A DNA stretch of 64,000 bases, from assembly GCA_034638255.1 (NCBI GenBank), contig JAWPGT010000017.1, positions 248,001 through 312,000 of the forward strand, in the 5' to 3' direction. This stretch comes from Coprinus comatus (Eukaryota; Basidiomycota; Agaricomycetes; Agaricales; Agaricaceae). Below the pieces are notes generated by a model, which saw only the letters and a program-made list of their open reading frames with translations, had not been told where the DNA came from and did not search any database. Of the stretch, positions 1-10,988 are shown piece after piece. The first letter of the stretch is position 1, and the number at the start of each line of letters is the position of its first letter. The translations under genes were made by a program, and so were the position numbers.

Positions 1-1056
1 TCCTGGGCTGCTACTAGACCCTTTGGTACATGTGGTGGAACAGGTGGTGTAGGTGGTGGTGACATCTATCAATTGAAATATTAAATACCGCCTTGGTTTC
101 CAGTATTACATCAACAATACTAACCTGCATTTGAGGAATTGGTGTGGCATAGTTTTCAACTGGTGTAGATAATCGTGGTAGTTGGCGGGAGTAGCTGATC
201 GGAGATTGATCTTCATTACGAATATTAATAAAAATACAAGGATGATAGAAAGTGTGGAGCAATACGAACCAGGTTCAGGTGTTGTATCAGAAGGAGTGGG
301 AAGTCGATTCCTCCGCAAAGCATCTGGCGAATCCAATATTCTGAATTTGACATCGCCGGGGCTGCTTGGTGTTGGTGGAAGCGCCTTTCGAGAAAAATGC
401 TGCGGAAGTACCACTTGGATGGCATATTCTAGGACAGTACGCGTAACCTTGAATAACGATGCCCAAACATCCAACACTTGAGGCCCCGGGTTTGGGGTTG
501 AATCTACGAGTGTTTGCAGGCTATTAAGCGTTTCATCCGTAAAAGGTGTCGTGGCTAGACTCGTATGAGGCCCAATTATATATATATATATCCGTTGTGT
601 CAACTTACAGTAAGAGGGAATAGATGTGGGGGAACTTCCTTGTGATGTTTGTTGTTGACGACCTTCGTGTTGGCAATCTTCAGGCTGCTGCTCTTGTTGT
701 TGTTTTGTTACTCGTGCATGCGTAATGCCAGTCCGCTTCCTTTGAAACCATGAGTTAATAGACTTTAATGGGATCTCATTATCGTCCTGGGCTCTCTATC
801 GCGCGTGTAAGGTCGTATCTCTTTTCGCGTTTGTTGAGGATAAACTGACTTTGACTAGGTCCAAGAGAGACTCCATTGTCTTGGTAGAGGGATGTGTGTC
901 ATCGTGTTTTTTAATATATTCTGCAGACGTGGTTCGTCAGAACATGACCGGACAGGCTTTTTTTGTCCTTTGACCTTCAAGAATAGTAGTGCCAGCCTTA
1001 GTCAACCTCCTGTTCCTCTTTTTGGGAGCCGAGGCCCCGCTATCAACTAGAGTCAT
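1..1056 (-). CDS. Homeodomain-like transcription factor, 3' end outside window
   Basis: Read on the minus strand, six exons can be joined in frame: 1056-975, 920-850, 795-609, 554-270, 210-125 and 65-1, the last running off the window. The first three introns are each 54 nt. The start gives a short leader, a basic nuclear-localisation-like stretch (PKKRNRR, residues 12-18) and then a homeodomain: RRLTKAG, helix 1 around ILEEYIKK, and a recognition helix ending INSWFQRKR. The spacing is about nine residues longer than in a classical 60-residue homeodomain. The canonical WFxNxR motif reads WFQRKR, so the near-invariant Asn51 is replaced by Arg. After the domain comes a Gln-rich stretch, then Pro/Ser-rich sequence ending in a PxxP-rich run (SPPPTPPVPPH). 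Role inferred: sequence-specific DNA binding in the nucleus. The neighbours are not those of the A mating-type locus, so mating function is not supported. Confidence 0.72.
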
Positions 1057-2222
1057 GCTTTGAATTTATAGCTTATATGCGTGTGCGCTCTGAGTCTATA
1101 GGCAATACTGTCAAGATCAGCTTTTTTATTTAGGTTTGATAGCTCTGGGGAAAGGGTTAAATGTTTTGAGACACTGGAGATGATGGGGAAAGTAGTTAAA
1201 GGGTAAAGGAACAATTGTCTGAGTTTCCCTTTTATATACACGAACGGGATAAATTTGGACTGCGGGTGACTGTACATTCTCGTACATTCCATTCTTTAGC
1301 CTCGTGGTACCAATGATACAATTCCCTCTTCAGACATTTTCATTTTTCTTTGCAATTCAAAGAAAGACCACTTGGAGAATGTACAAGCAATTTGCCAAGC
1401 TCGATTATGGTTCTGATCCTGAATTAAGATGACCCGGCGATTGCCAATTCACTTCTAACCAGAGAGCAGGTGGCTGGAGGGCTTGTTGAGGCATTGCATG
1501 AGGATTAACCGCACATAATGCTCTATCAAAGAATATCAGTGATGACTGTCAGGAAGAAAGTGTAGAAGGGGACTCGTGCGGCCTCGAGGCTTTTGCTTCT
1601 TTACCTTTTTATAACAAAAAAGGACAGAATGTGACCCTGCCGTTTCGGGATGATCTCCGGTTGAAAGATGGGCCAATCTCTGATGTACGCTACTTCTCCT
1701 GAACCCACTAAAAAGACCCCCTTCCGTGATCACATGACGGACGACACAACGACAAGGAATCTTGTGAAAGGTTGGAGTGAATTTGGGATTTGGGCATATC
1801 TGCTACATTTATTGATTCTTAATGATTTCTAGGTAAAGGAGTTATGCGGGGCTGAGATCCGACTAAGGCGACGCCTCGTATGTGCACTATTAAGGTCTCA
1901 TCAATTAACAGACTGAACCACTACTGTGATACAGACTATGACCCCCAACCCCGCACTTGGGGTGGACGAAGAGCGGATATCCGCATGGAAGGCAACGAAC
2001 GGCTTCAGCGGGTGAACATAATATTTGACACGGTAGCTCTTGGTTCCACAGCCGGCAAATGGATATGCCCAGTTCGGGTGCCATTCACATGTTAAATCCG
2101 CCCAAGCCATTACATTCCGAACTCTTATAATTCTCGCAATTCGTCATCCGAAATTCTTTTGGATCATCTTGCTCTGGGTTTCCCTACCGCTACGACGAGC
2201 TCACCAAACTTTTACTTGAACC
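1057..2222. other. Intergenic region between divergent genes
   Basis: About 1.2 kb between the homeodomain gene (minus) and SFC1 (plus). It must hold both promoters. I see only short unsupported reading frames on both strands and no RNA gene or repeat. Confidence 0.5.
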
Positions 2223-3404
2223 ATGTCTCGAAACGGTAACAAAAAGCCTGTGGGCTTCGCTACCCACATTACTGCTGGTGGTATCGCCGGTGCTTGCGAG
2301 GCTGTAGGTATCCAATATGTGTGATATCGGAATGGTGCTCATCGGAATCCTTAGCTCGCGTGCCAGCCTCTCGACACTATCAAGGTCCGAATGCAACTTT
2401 CAAAGTCTGGACGTACACCAGGAGTGAGTTATAGTCAGCCCTGAACGATTTCTATCGGTACTAATGAATTGTGTAGACGAAGCCCCGTGGTTTCATTGCT
2501 ACCGGTGCCAACATCGTTCAACGCGAGACACCTCTCGCACTCTACAAGGGTCTTGGTGCTGTCCTGTCTGGTATCGTACCCAAGATGGCGATTCGTTTCG
2601 CTAGTTTCGAGACATACAAGGGTTGGTTAGCTGATAAGGAAACCGGAAAAACTAGTCTCGGAGGCATTTTCCTTGGTATGTTACTATCTATTGCACTTTT
2701 TCAGATCCTCATCGTCCACTTGTTCAGCTGGTTTGGGTGCTGGTACCACCGAGGCCGTTCTTGTTGTGACTCCTATGGAAGTCGTGAAAATCCGGTTGCA
2801 AGCACAACAACACTCTCTCGCTGATCCTCTTGAAGCCCCCCGGTACAGAAATGCCGGTCATGCCGTCTACACCATCGTCCGTGAAGAAGGACCTGCTACT
2901 CTCTATCGTGGTGTTTCCCTCACCGCTCTCCGACAAGCAACCAACCAGGGTGCCAACTTCACCGCATACCAAGAGATTAAAAAGTTCGCCCACCGGATGC
3001 AACCCGACTTGGTCGAACTTCCTTCATACCAGCATATGATGATTGGTCTCATCTCAGGCGCTATGGGTCCCTTCTCCAATGCACCTATTGATACCATCAA
3101 AACCCGTACGTGTTAATCTTATCTCTTCCACTTTAACAGCAAGAAGTCTAATATGATCTCCGACAAAATAGGTCTGCAAAAAGCCACTGCTGTTCCAGGC
3201 CAATCGGCCTTCCAACGTATCGCGGCTATTGCTGGTGATATGTGGAAACAGGAGGGTGTTCGTTCGTTCTACAAGGGTATCACACCCCGTGTCCTCCGTG
3301 TTGCTCCTGGACAGGCTATCGTTTTCGCGGTCTACGAGCGCGTTAGTGGCGTCATCGAGCAGATTCGGCCGACAACTCGGGAGGATGATGGATATTCAGA
3401 GTGA
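2223..3404 (+). CDS. SFC1: Mitochondrial succinate/fumarate carrier
   Basis: Mitochondrial carrier (SLC25) of the inner membrane. The family member SFC1/ACR1 exchanges cytosolic succinate for mitochondrial fumarate, linking the glyoxylate cycle to gluconeogenesis. Five exons (2223-2303, 2355-2423, 2477-2675, 2728-3105, 3172-3404) join in frame. The three carrier signatures are visible: QPLDTIKVR, TPMEVVKIR and APIDTIKTR. Stretches typical of the SFC1 subgroup rather than of citrate carriers include LYKGLGAV, IPKMAIRF, EAVLVV.PMEVVKIRLQAQ, LTALRQATNQGANF and YKGITPRV.RVAPGQA. Length, about 320 aa, is normal for the family and there is no cleavable presequence, as expected. The ATG at 2223 was chosen because it begins MSRNGNKKPVGF directly before the first carrier repeat. 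Confidence 0.93.
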
Positions 3405-3697
3405 TCATCACGAAATTGACTTATCTCAATTTCTTATACTTTATTTCACATTTTATGAGCCCCAATCGGCGGCGTGGACACATCCATATTTCTCTTGTAT
3501 TTAAACGTATTATCGTTAGTATCAATCAGGTTGTTTCTCGTAGCAAATGTATAATGCGATTCTTACATTTATTTCCTCCATCATCCGATCATAAATTTCC
3601 AAATTTCTATTCTTATCTCCGGGCCGGCCGCTCCATATATAACACGACAAGCTTTGGTCTTCTACCATCACTAAACGTTAAACGATCGGAATTTCTT

Positions 3698-4921
3698 ATG
3701 CCTACCAAGCGAGTCGTACTTGTTCTCCACGGGTAGGGGTTTTGTCTTGTTGTTTTGTGCAGTTATAACAACGGAGAACACAGTTATTCACAGAATGCCA
3801 ACATCTTCAGTAAACGGGTAGGAAGAAGCTCCTTATCAAATTATCTTATGCTAAAATGCCCTGCTAATTACAGCTTGGCGCATTGAGGAAGGAGGCGAAA
3901 GACGTGGAGTTGGGTAAGTTCTCCTATTGGAATACGCGAATTCCAATCCCAAATGAATTTTTCCGGCACTAGTATTTGTGGATGCTCCACACATCCTTCA
4001 GCCTGTTGATCTCATCAACGCACATGCGCGTAATCCTGCCCTGAGTTTCGATGTAGACGTCAAGTCAAACGAACAAGAAGGTCAGCAAGAACAGGATCCA
4101 TTACTGACCCCTCGTGCTTGGTGGAGACCTAACCCGGAGAAGACAAAGGGTCTTGGATTGGAGGAATCAATATCTGTGATCAAGAAAGTACTACAGGAGA
4201 GAACGTTCGATGTAAGCACTCTTTGGATATTTGTCTGCCGACCTATTTGCTAATAGATAAATAAAGGGTGTGTTAGGTTTTAGGTTAGCAATGATACCAT
4301 TTTTCGACTGGAACTTTGACTCATGGTCCCACACTAGCCAAGGTGCTGCTTTCGCTGCGATAATATCTGCACTTCTGGAGAAACCAGATACCTATCCTCC
4401 ATTCCTAGTTGACGGCAAACCACCACATCCCCCATTGTGAGTTTTCAGTAATATGACACATATGAACCATATATTCAATGGATATGAACAGCAAGTTCTG
4501 CATAGCAGTTTCAGGCTTCAAGCTTTCAGATCCTATTTGCGATACAATCTTCACACCCTCATATTCAACACCTACATTACATGTTATCGGTAGAAACGAT
4601 ATTGTCGTCATTGAGGAACGTACGAGGAAACTCGTAGCTGTTTCAAATGAGAAACGTGTAGAAGAACATGATGGAGGTGTGTTAGTCTTTGTCTTTTTCA
4701 TTTTAGACCTAGATACTAAAGCGTTGTATGAAAAAGGGCACTTTGTTCCATCCAAGAATGCCTGGCGTAAATTCTTGGCTGATTGTTTGAGGAAGCCGTT
4801 CGATGAGGTCCCTTCACCTGGTTTACCTGCAGTGTCAGCCCCACCTTCTGGGACTGCTACACCTCTCGAAGCAACGGAATCACGGGGACTGGGTATGTCT
4901 CCATTGATTATGAAAATGTAG
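3698..4921 (+). CDS. FSH1-family serine hydrolase (copy 1)
   Basis: Alpha/beta-hydrolase of the FSH1 family (yeast FSH1-3; related to human OVCA2). Enzyme class: esterase/serine hydrolase, probably cytosolic; natural substrate unknown. Spliced protein starts MPTKRVVLVLHGYNNG, the family's N-terminal LHG-Y motif, then a VDAPH-like segment and PRAWWRP. The nucleophile elbow is GFSQGAA; the serine codon is split AG|C by an intron (4284-4337). The acid is likely the Asp of GRNDIVV and the base the His of GGHFVP. At least seven exons. The C-terminus adds a Pro/Ala-rich tail ending at 4921 not seen in the next copy. It lies head-to-tail with its paralogue at 5337-6648, so the pair is a tandem duplication. 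Confidence 0.87.
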
Positions 4922-5336
4922 ATTTATATTTTCGGGAGGGAGTTGTATGCGGGGCCCGGGCTTGTAGAGTGGATTACTGGTATGTGAGTACAGTACTAAC
5001 TGTCGTTTTTGGTTTTTTCTTTCTGAAAGCTGGGCGGGTTGACGGGTTGACGATTTTCAGTATGCTTTAGATTTTATATTATAACACCGATGGATGACAT
5101 TTAATAAACGTTTAAAACACATGTTCCCTTTACGCTGAACCGGCTACTGTCTCTCACGAAGCTCCGGTCACACCTAGCTTAGTCAAGTGGCATTCATTGG
5201 CGAAGGACAAAGAGAACCTGGCTTTTACCTTAACATCTTCCAAGTTCTTGTTCGGTACCGCTATTCGGTATGTTCGTGGTATAATTGGGGATATGTAACT
5301 GGGGTATCCATCTATTGACACAATACAGTATCTGGG
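4922..5336. other. Spacer between the tandem FSH1 genes
   Basis: Contains the 3' end of the first copy and the promoter of the second. No other coding or structural element was recognised. Confidence 0.5.
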
Positions 5337-6648
5337 ATGTCGTCAAAGAAAGTATTAGTCTTACACGGGTGAGTGTAAACAGTTGTGGCTGAGATGGAAA
5401 CGTCTGATATTAACCTTGTTAGATGGGCACAAAATGCGACGTTATTTAAGGAAAGAGTGAGTGGATCATATAAGAACAATTTGATTTCTTACATTTAGTG
5501 TTCTGGCCTTTTAGCTAGAGCCTTTGATTAAAGAATGCGAGAAGAGGGACATAGAGCTTGGTGGGTTATACCTGTAGGAACCAGAGTTGTGTTCTAAACA
5601 TATTCTGTTCACAAGTCTTCCTCTCCGCACCACATAAGGTGAACGTGGACGATATAATTCAGACCTGGACTCGTAACCCCGCTTTCGCCCAAGACATGGA
5701 TTTAGAAACGCAATCGCCCGAAATAAGGGAATATTTAATCCAGTCGGACCCTCGCGCGTGGTGGGATTATGATTTCAAGAGGCTCAGTGCTTTTGGATTG
5801 GATGTTACGCTGGACTTGATCAGGAGAACCCTAGAGAAGCAAACCTTCGATGTATGTCGCATTCTATATTCAGATGGTTCTAGAATTCTGATTAATATAA
5901 ATACATTCTAGGGTGTCTTAGGCTTTAGGTGGGCGGCTATCCGAAATTCGATTCATAACCTTTTTTGCTGATTTCGCCTATGTATTGTTTATAATCGTGC
6001 CGGTATTGTCTTCTGTATCTTCTTATTCTCCATTCCTTCTAATCCGATTCAATCGGGAACTGAGCAGTCAAGGAGCCGCACTTGCTGCTATCACCTCTGC
6101 AATTGTGAGTATTTTAGATCTCACATTGCCGGAAATACTTTTACTAAAGTCGGGTATTATAATGAAGTTGGAACGCCCTGAGTCATACCCGGCGTTTGTC
6201 CGAGATGGCAAACGTATACACCCCCCTTTGTGCGTTTTCCGCTAGAGTTCTCGGCAAAGGAAATATAATATATCGCTGACGAGAAGAATACAGGCAATTC
6301 TGTATCGCCATCTCCGGCTTTCGTTTGATTGACCCGATTGCCACAAAGATTTTAGGACCTTCTTACCACACACCTACTTTCCATATACTGGGTAGACAGG
6401 ATACCATCGTGCGCAATCCCAAATCACAGGGCTTGGCGGAGGTCAGCTCTAATAAAAGAGTAATTATTCATGGAGGAGGTGGGTTGACTACCTCATTGTA
6501 CTTTTTGGCATAGTAACTAAACAATCAAATAGCACATATTGTCCCACTGACAACAGCGTGGACAACTTTTTTTTGCGACTTCATTGAGAAAGCTTCTCTT
6601 GATATTTGTGACCCTATAATGCAGTCCGTTCCGCAGCTGAAGCTTTAG
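5337..6648 (+). CDS. FSH1-family serine hydrolase (copy 2)
   Basis: Paralogue of the gene at 3698-4921 with the same exon plan. It begins MSSKKVLVLHGWAQN; LSAPHKV, SDPRAWWDYDF and TFDGVLGF mirror the first copy. The catalytic Ser codon (GFSQGAA) is again interrupted after AG by an intron (5939-6067) that is larger here, 129 nt. The likely acid is in GRQDTIV and the base in GGGAHIVP. It stops at 6648 with a short tail (PQLKL), lacking the Pro/Ala-rich extension of copy 1. Intron sizes and codons have diverged strongly, so the duplication is not recent. Biochemical role as for copy 1: small cytosolic hydrolase, substrate not predictable. Confidence 0.85.
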
Positions 6649-7043
6649 TTCCTTGTGTGGCCATGTGTCATTAATCTTCCCACTGCCACTACATAGTTCT
6701 GCACACCAGTTGCGTTTGATGGTGATTCCATCAATGTGACTGATATATACTTAAGATTTACAACATGTGTTATCGATATGGGGCATTGGTATTCTGGTGA
6801 CTCAGAGTTCCCTTATGTGTAGATCTAGAGAAAACGGGGGCTTTACGTGAAGAGCACCAAACTGACGATAGCAGTTGTGCCGAATGGCGAGAAAAGATGT
6901 GTGATGTGTGACTGTGACATCAATAGGCGTACACAAAGATATCAAGAAGATATTACTTCTCATTTATCGTTTAAACCACCAACCATCACTGTCCAGCACC
7001 CTTCACCCTTCCTTCGTTCCTCTCCAACGCGTCCAGCTTCAAA
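6649..7043. other. Intergenic, promoter of the importin gene
   Basis: About 400 nt between the second FSH1 gene and KAP104. A pyrimidine-rich stretch precedes the KAP104 ATG at 7044, as is common in fungal promoters. Nothing else seen. Confidence 0.45.
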
Positions 7044-10000
7044 ATGTCTTCATGGACTCCCCAGCCCGCAGGCCTGGAGGAAATTCTGCGTACCATTCAT
7101 GAGTCAACCGACATGAACACGGTTGTCCAACGAACCATCACCCAAGTGTGTCTTGAACCGCTCATTCTTTTCTGATATATTCATGTAGACTTATGTCAAA
7201 TGCTCGTTAGAAACTCAATTCTTTTACGCGCATACCGGAATATATCGCTTATTTGGCCTATATTCTCAGTTCCTTGGTGCAGGAAGAAGACCGTATACGA
7301 ACAATTGCTGGATATCTACTTAAGAATAACTCTCGTCTCATTCTGCATGCCCCATACGAAGTTGCAGAGTATGTTAAAAATGCAGTGCTGCGGGCCTTTA
7401 ACGACCCCTCGATCATGATTCGCAATGCTGCGAGCCAGGATATTGTCGCTTTCCTTGGTGTACTTGAGCCTAGGAATTGGCCAGAGTGCCTGCAGCAGTT
7501 AGTGGGTTCGTTGGATGCCGCCGATTTGGACATGCAAGAGGTAAGCGACCCTTGCAACACGTAATTTTCTATTCTTCCCGGAAATTCCTCGCAATTTCTG
7601 CCCTTTTCACAATAATTTTTTTTTGCTGCTCTGTAATGTTTGCTCATAAAACTTTTAGGCTGCATTTAATGCACTCGAGAAGGCCTGTGAGGATTATCCT
7701 CGCAAGATGGACGTTGAAATCAGTGGAACTCGTCCCCTCGATTATATGATTCCAAAGTTCTTGATACTTTCTGAGCACCGGTCGGCCAAGATGAGGTCAC
7801 ACGCGGTGGCATGCCTCTCTTACTTCGTTCCGATCCGCTGCCAATCTCTCTTTGTTCACATCGACGCCTTCATCGCCTGTCTCTTCAAGAGAGCATCCGA
7901 TGATGATCCATCAGTCCGTCGTCACGTCTGCCAAGCACTCGTTCTTCTTCTCGCCGCTCGTCCGGAGAAGCTGATGCCTGAAATGAATAATGTCGCCGAA
8001 TATATGCTATATTCTACGAAAGACAAGAACGAGAACGTCGCGTTGGAAGCTTGCGAGTTCTGGCTTACATTTGCAGAGGATGCTGATCTTGCACCCTATT
8101 TGCACCCCCTTTTGGAAAAGGTAGCACCTGTTTTGTTAGATTGCATGGTATACGGAGAAGATGACCTCCTGTGGTTGGAGGGCGATGCCGAGGATGCCGC
8201 AGTTCCAGACAAGGAGTCTGATATTAAACCACGCCACTACGGAGGTAAAGCTCACGGTTTGGAAAGAGAGGCTGGTGCGGATCCGAATGCTCCTCCAAAA
8301 CCGCGCATTGGTGCATATGGAGAGGAGACAATTGGCTCGGACGATGAGGAAGAGTATGATGAATACGATGACGATTTCGCTGATGAAATGTCCACGGAAT
8401 GGAATTTGCGCAAATGCGCCGCGGCTGCCCTTGATGTGCTTGCTGTCAGATTCAATAACGATCTACTTACCGTCCTTCTCGGTCCTTTGAAAGATAAATT
8501 ATGGAGTCAGGATTGGTTGCAGCGAGAAAGTGGTATACTAGCTCTAGGTGCAATGGCAGAAGGTATGTAACAATACTTCTACAATTTTTCTTTTACGATG
8601 CTAGTTATTTACTTGTTACCATAGGTTGTATAGAAGCAATTGAACCTCATCTGCCTACATTAATTCCATACCTCATCAATACTTTAAATGATACTAAGGT
8701 GATAATAGAAATGTTCTGAGACTAGACACCTTTACTAACAGTCTGCGCAGCCTCTTGTTAGATCAATCACCTGTTGGACACTAGGGCGATATGCTAGTTG
8801 GTGCACTCAGCCCCTTTCCGAAGAACATAAAAGTCTTTACTTTATCCCAACAATGGAGGGTGTACGTACATGCACCCTACAAAAATATTCGTTCTCATTC
8901 TCTTTCGAATAGCTTCTGCGCATGGTGTTAGATAACAACAAAAGAGTACAAGAAGCTGGGTGCAGTGCCTTTGCTACTCTTGAAGAAGATGCTGGTCTTG
9001 AACTGGCACCTTATTTGGAACCTGTTCTCAGGAACTTGGTCTTCGCCTTTGAGAAATATCAGCACAAGAACATGCTGATTTTGTACGATGCTGTCGGTAC
9101 ATTGGCTGACGCTGTAGGCCGAGCTCTGGCGAATTCCACATACGTCGAAATCTTGATGCCCGCCTTGACCAACCGATGGTCAAAACTAAAGGATGATGAT
9201 GATGATTTAATTCCTCTGCTCGAGGTACGAAATGCCATTAAATTTAATTCATTCATATGGGTTGATAGGTTATTCCAGTGTCTCGCATCTGTGACAATTG
9301 CTATGGGCCCAGCTTTCCTTCCATATGCTGGTCCTGTCTTTGAGCGATGTAACGTCATTATTCATCAATCGTTACTACAATATCAACAATTCCAGCAAAA
9401 CCCTGACCTAGATGAGCCCGGAGGTTCATTCTTGGTCGTAGCGCTTGATCTGTTATCCGGCCTTACCCAGGGTTTGGGAATGGCCCTGGAACCGTTAATC
9501 GTTAACAGCAATCCGAATATGCTTACCCTGTTGACGTATTGCTTGAAGCATCCTCAAGCACCTGTCAGGCAATCTGCATATGCCCTTGTCGGTGACATGG
9601 CGATGGGTTGCTTCGTTTTATTGCGCCCGCATATGCCAGGGATTATGCAGGAACTCATTCAACAACTTGACCCGGAGCCCAAGTTTGACTTCATTAGTGC
9701 CTCAAATAATGCTGCATGGTCAGTTGGTGAGGTATCTTTGCGCTACGGTAGAGGTGAGCCGGTCTTTCTGTTCTTGATTTTTGTATATTAATAGTTATCA
9801 TTATAATTAGATGATCCCGAATTCCAACAATGGGTTGGCCCATTGATTCAGAGACTGGTCCCAATACTTTTGCATCCCAAAGCCCCTCGCAGCTTGCATG
9901 AGAATGCTGCAGTCTCAATAGGTCGCATCGGATTTATGCATCCCCAACTCGTTGCACCACATCTCTCTGAGTTTGCCCAGGCCTGGTGTCAAGCACTGTA

Positions 10001-10318
10001 TGAAATCCGAGATAATGACGAAAAAGATTCCGCTTTCCGTGGCTTCTGTACATTGGTACAGACAAATCCCGCGGGCATTACTAAGGTAAGTCTGCTCTGA
10101 TACAAAACTTGAAATTTGACATTAATAATATCGAACAGAGTTTGCTCTGGTTTTGCAATTCTATCGCTCGCTGGAACCAACCATCACCAGAACTTAATAA
10201 CATGTTTAGTACCCTTCTCCAAGGATTTAAGCAGCACGATGAAGCAGGATGGGCAGCACAGATGGCTTCTTTCCCTCCTGCCATCAAGGAGCGTTTGGCA
10301 ATCCGCTATGGGGTCTAA
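7044..10318 (+). CDS. KAP104: Importin beta-2 / transportin (KAP104)
   Basis: Nuclear import receptor of the karyopherin-beta2 family; members carry PY-NLS cargoes (for example mRNA-binding proteins) through the nuclear pore and release them on RanGTP. About ten exons join to a HEAT-repeat protein of about 900 aa, the usual size. The start MSSWTPQPAGLEEILRTI matches the family N-terminus. The diagnostic acidic loop is present: a DDEEEYDEYDDDFADEMSTEW segment followed by NLRKCAAAALD (8335-8440). Further family-like blocks are LLWLEGD, LRNLVFAFEKYQHKN, DYDDDLIPLLE-type repeats (KDDDDDLIPLLE) and the last exon SLLWFCNSIARW...IRYGV, stopping at 10318. All exon joins examined kept the frame, so the gene looks intact. 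Confidence 0.93.
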
Positions 10319-10988
10319 TGCCTCGTTCCCGCGCTATCGTTCCTCTGGCTGTGGCTTGAATAATGAATGAATAATGGTTTTCACATCCTCCCCCTTCTTA
10401 TGGCTTGACACACCAGTTTCCTCGCTATCTCTCACAAATATTGCTCGTTTTTCTTTCTTTGTCTGTATCGTCCTATGTCTATCTTCCTCTTGTCTCCCAG
10501 TCTCTTGCATCTGGATTCCTTGTCCGTTTAGTAGCAGTAGTATCCTCTTCCTTCACCCACCACCTTCGATTTCCTTTCATCTAGTACCCCGTTCACCAGT
10601 TTGATTGGTTTGATCCCTTTAGTAGTTAGTAGTCTCTGTAGCTTTTAGCCTTTTCGTGAGAGAAATGGGACTCTTCTGTGGTGTGGTGCAAGTGTGCCAT
10701 ACCTCTGACCTTTCTCATCTTAAATCATTTTACGTAGCATTAGTAGTTAGTAGTTACATAGTAGTAGTATAGTTTTCCCGCAAGTAGATACAATCTCCCT
10801 ACCTATTTCTTAACGTTTTGAGATTTATTGCTCATTACGTTCTCGGACAAACAAATGTAGCTTATTACCACACAATGCATAAATTTCAAGCGAGTGAATA
10901 AGAATACTCCAGTAGGGGTACGTATATACGTTATACAACTCAACGTTAGGATAAATAAAAAAAGTAAAAGCGAACTCGATCCTAATAC
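10319..10988. other. Convergent 3' flank, pyrimidine-rich
   Basis: Space between the 3' ends of KAP104 (plus) and the lectin gene (minus). Rich in CT and TAGT/TAGTAG runs; likely carries both polyadenylation regions. No gene seen. Confidence 0.5.

Noticed and set aside
1..1056. A mating-type locus
   Set aside because: The homeodomain lacks the canonical motif, there is no divergent HD1/HD2 pair, and neither mitochondrial intermediate peptidase nor beta-fg is nearby.
1880..2110. Overlapping open frames on both strands before SFC1
   Set aside because: Short, no motif, no splice support; most likely promoter sequence.
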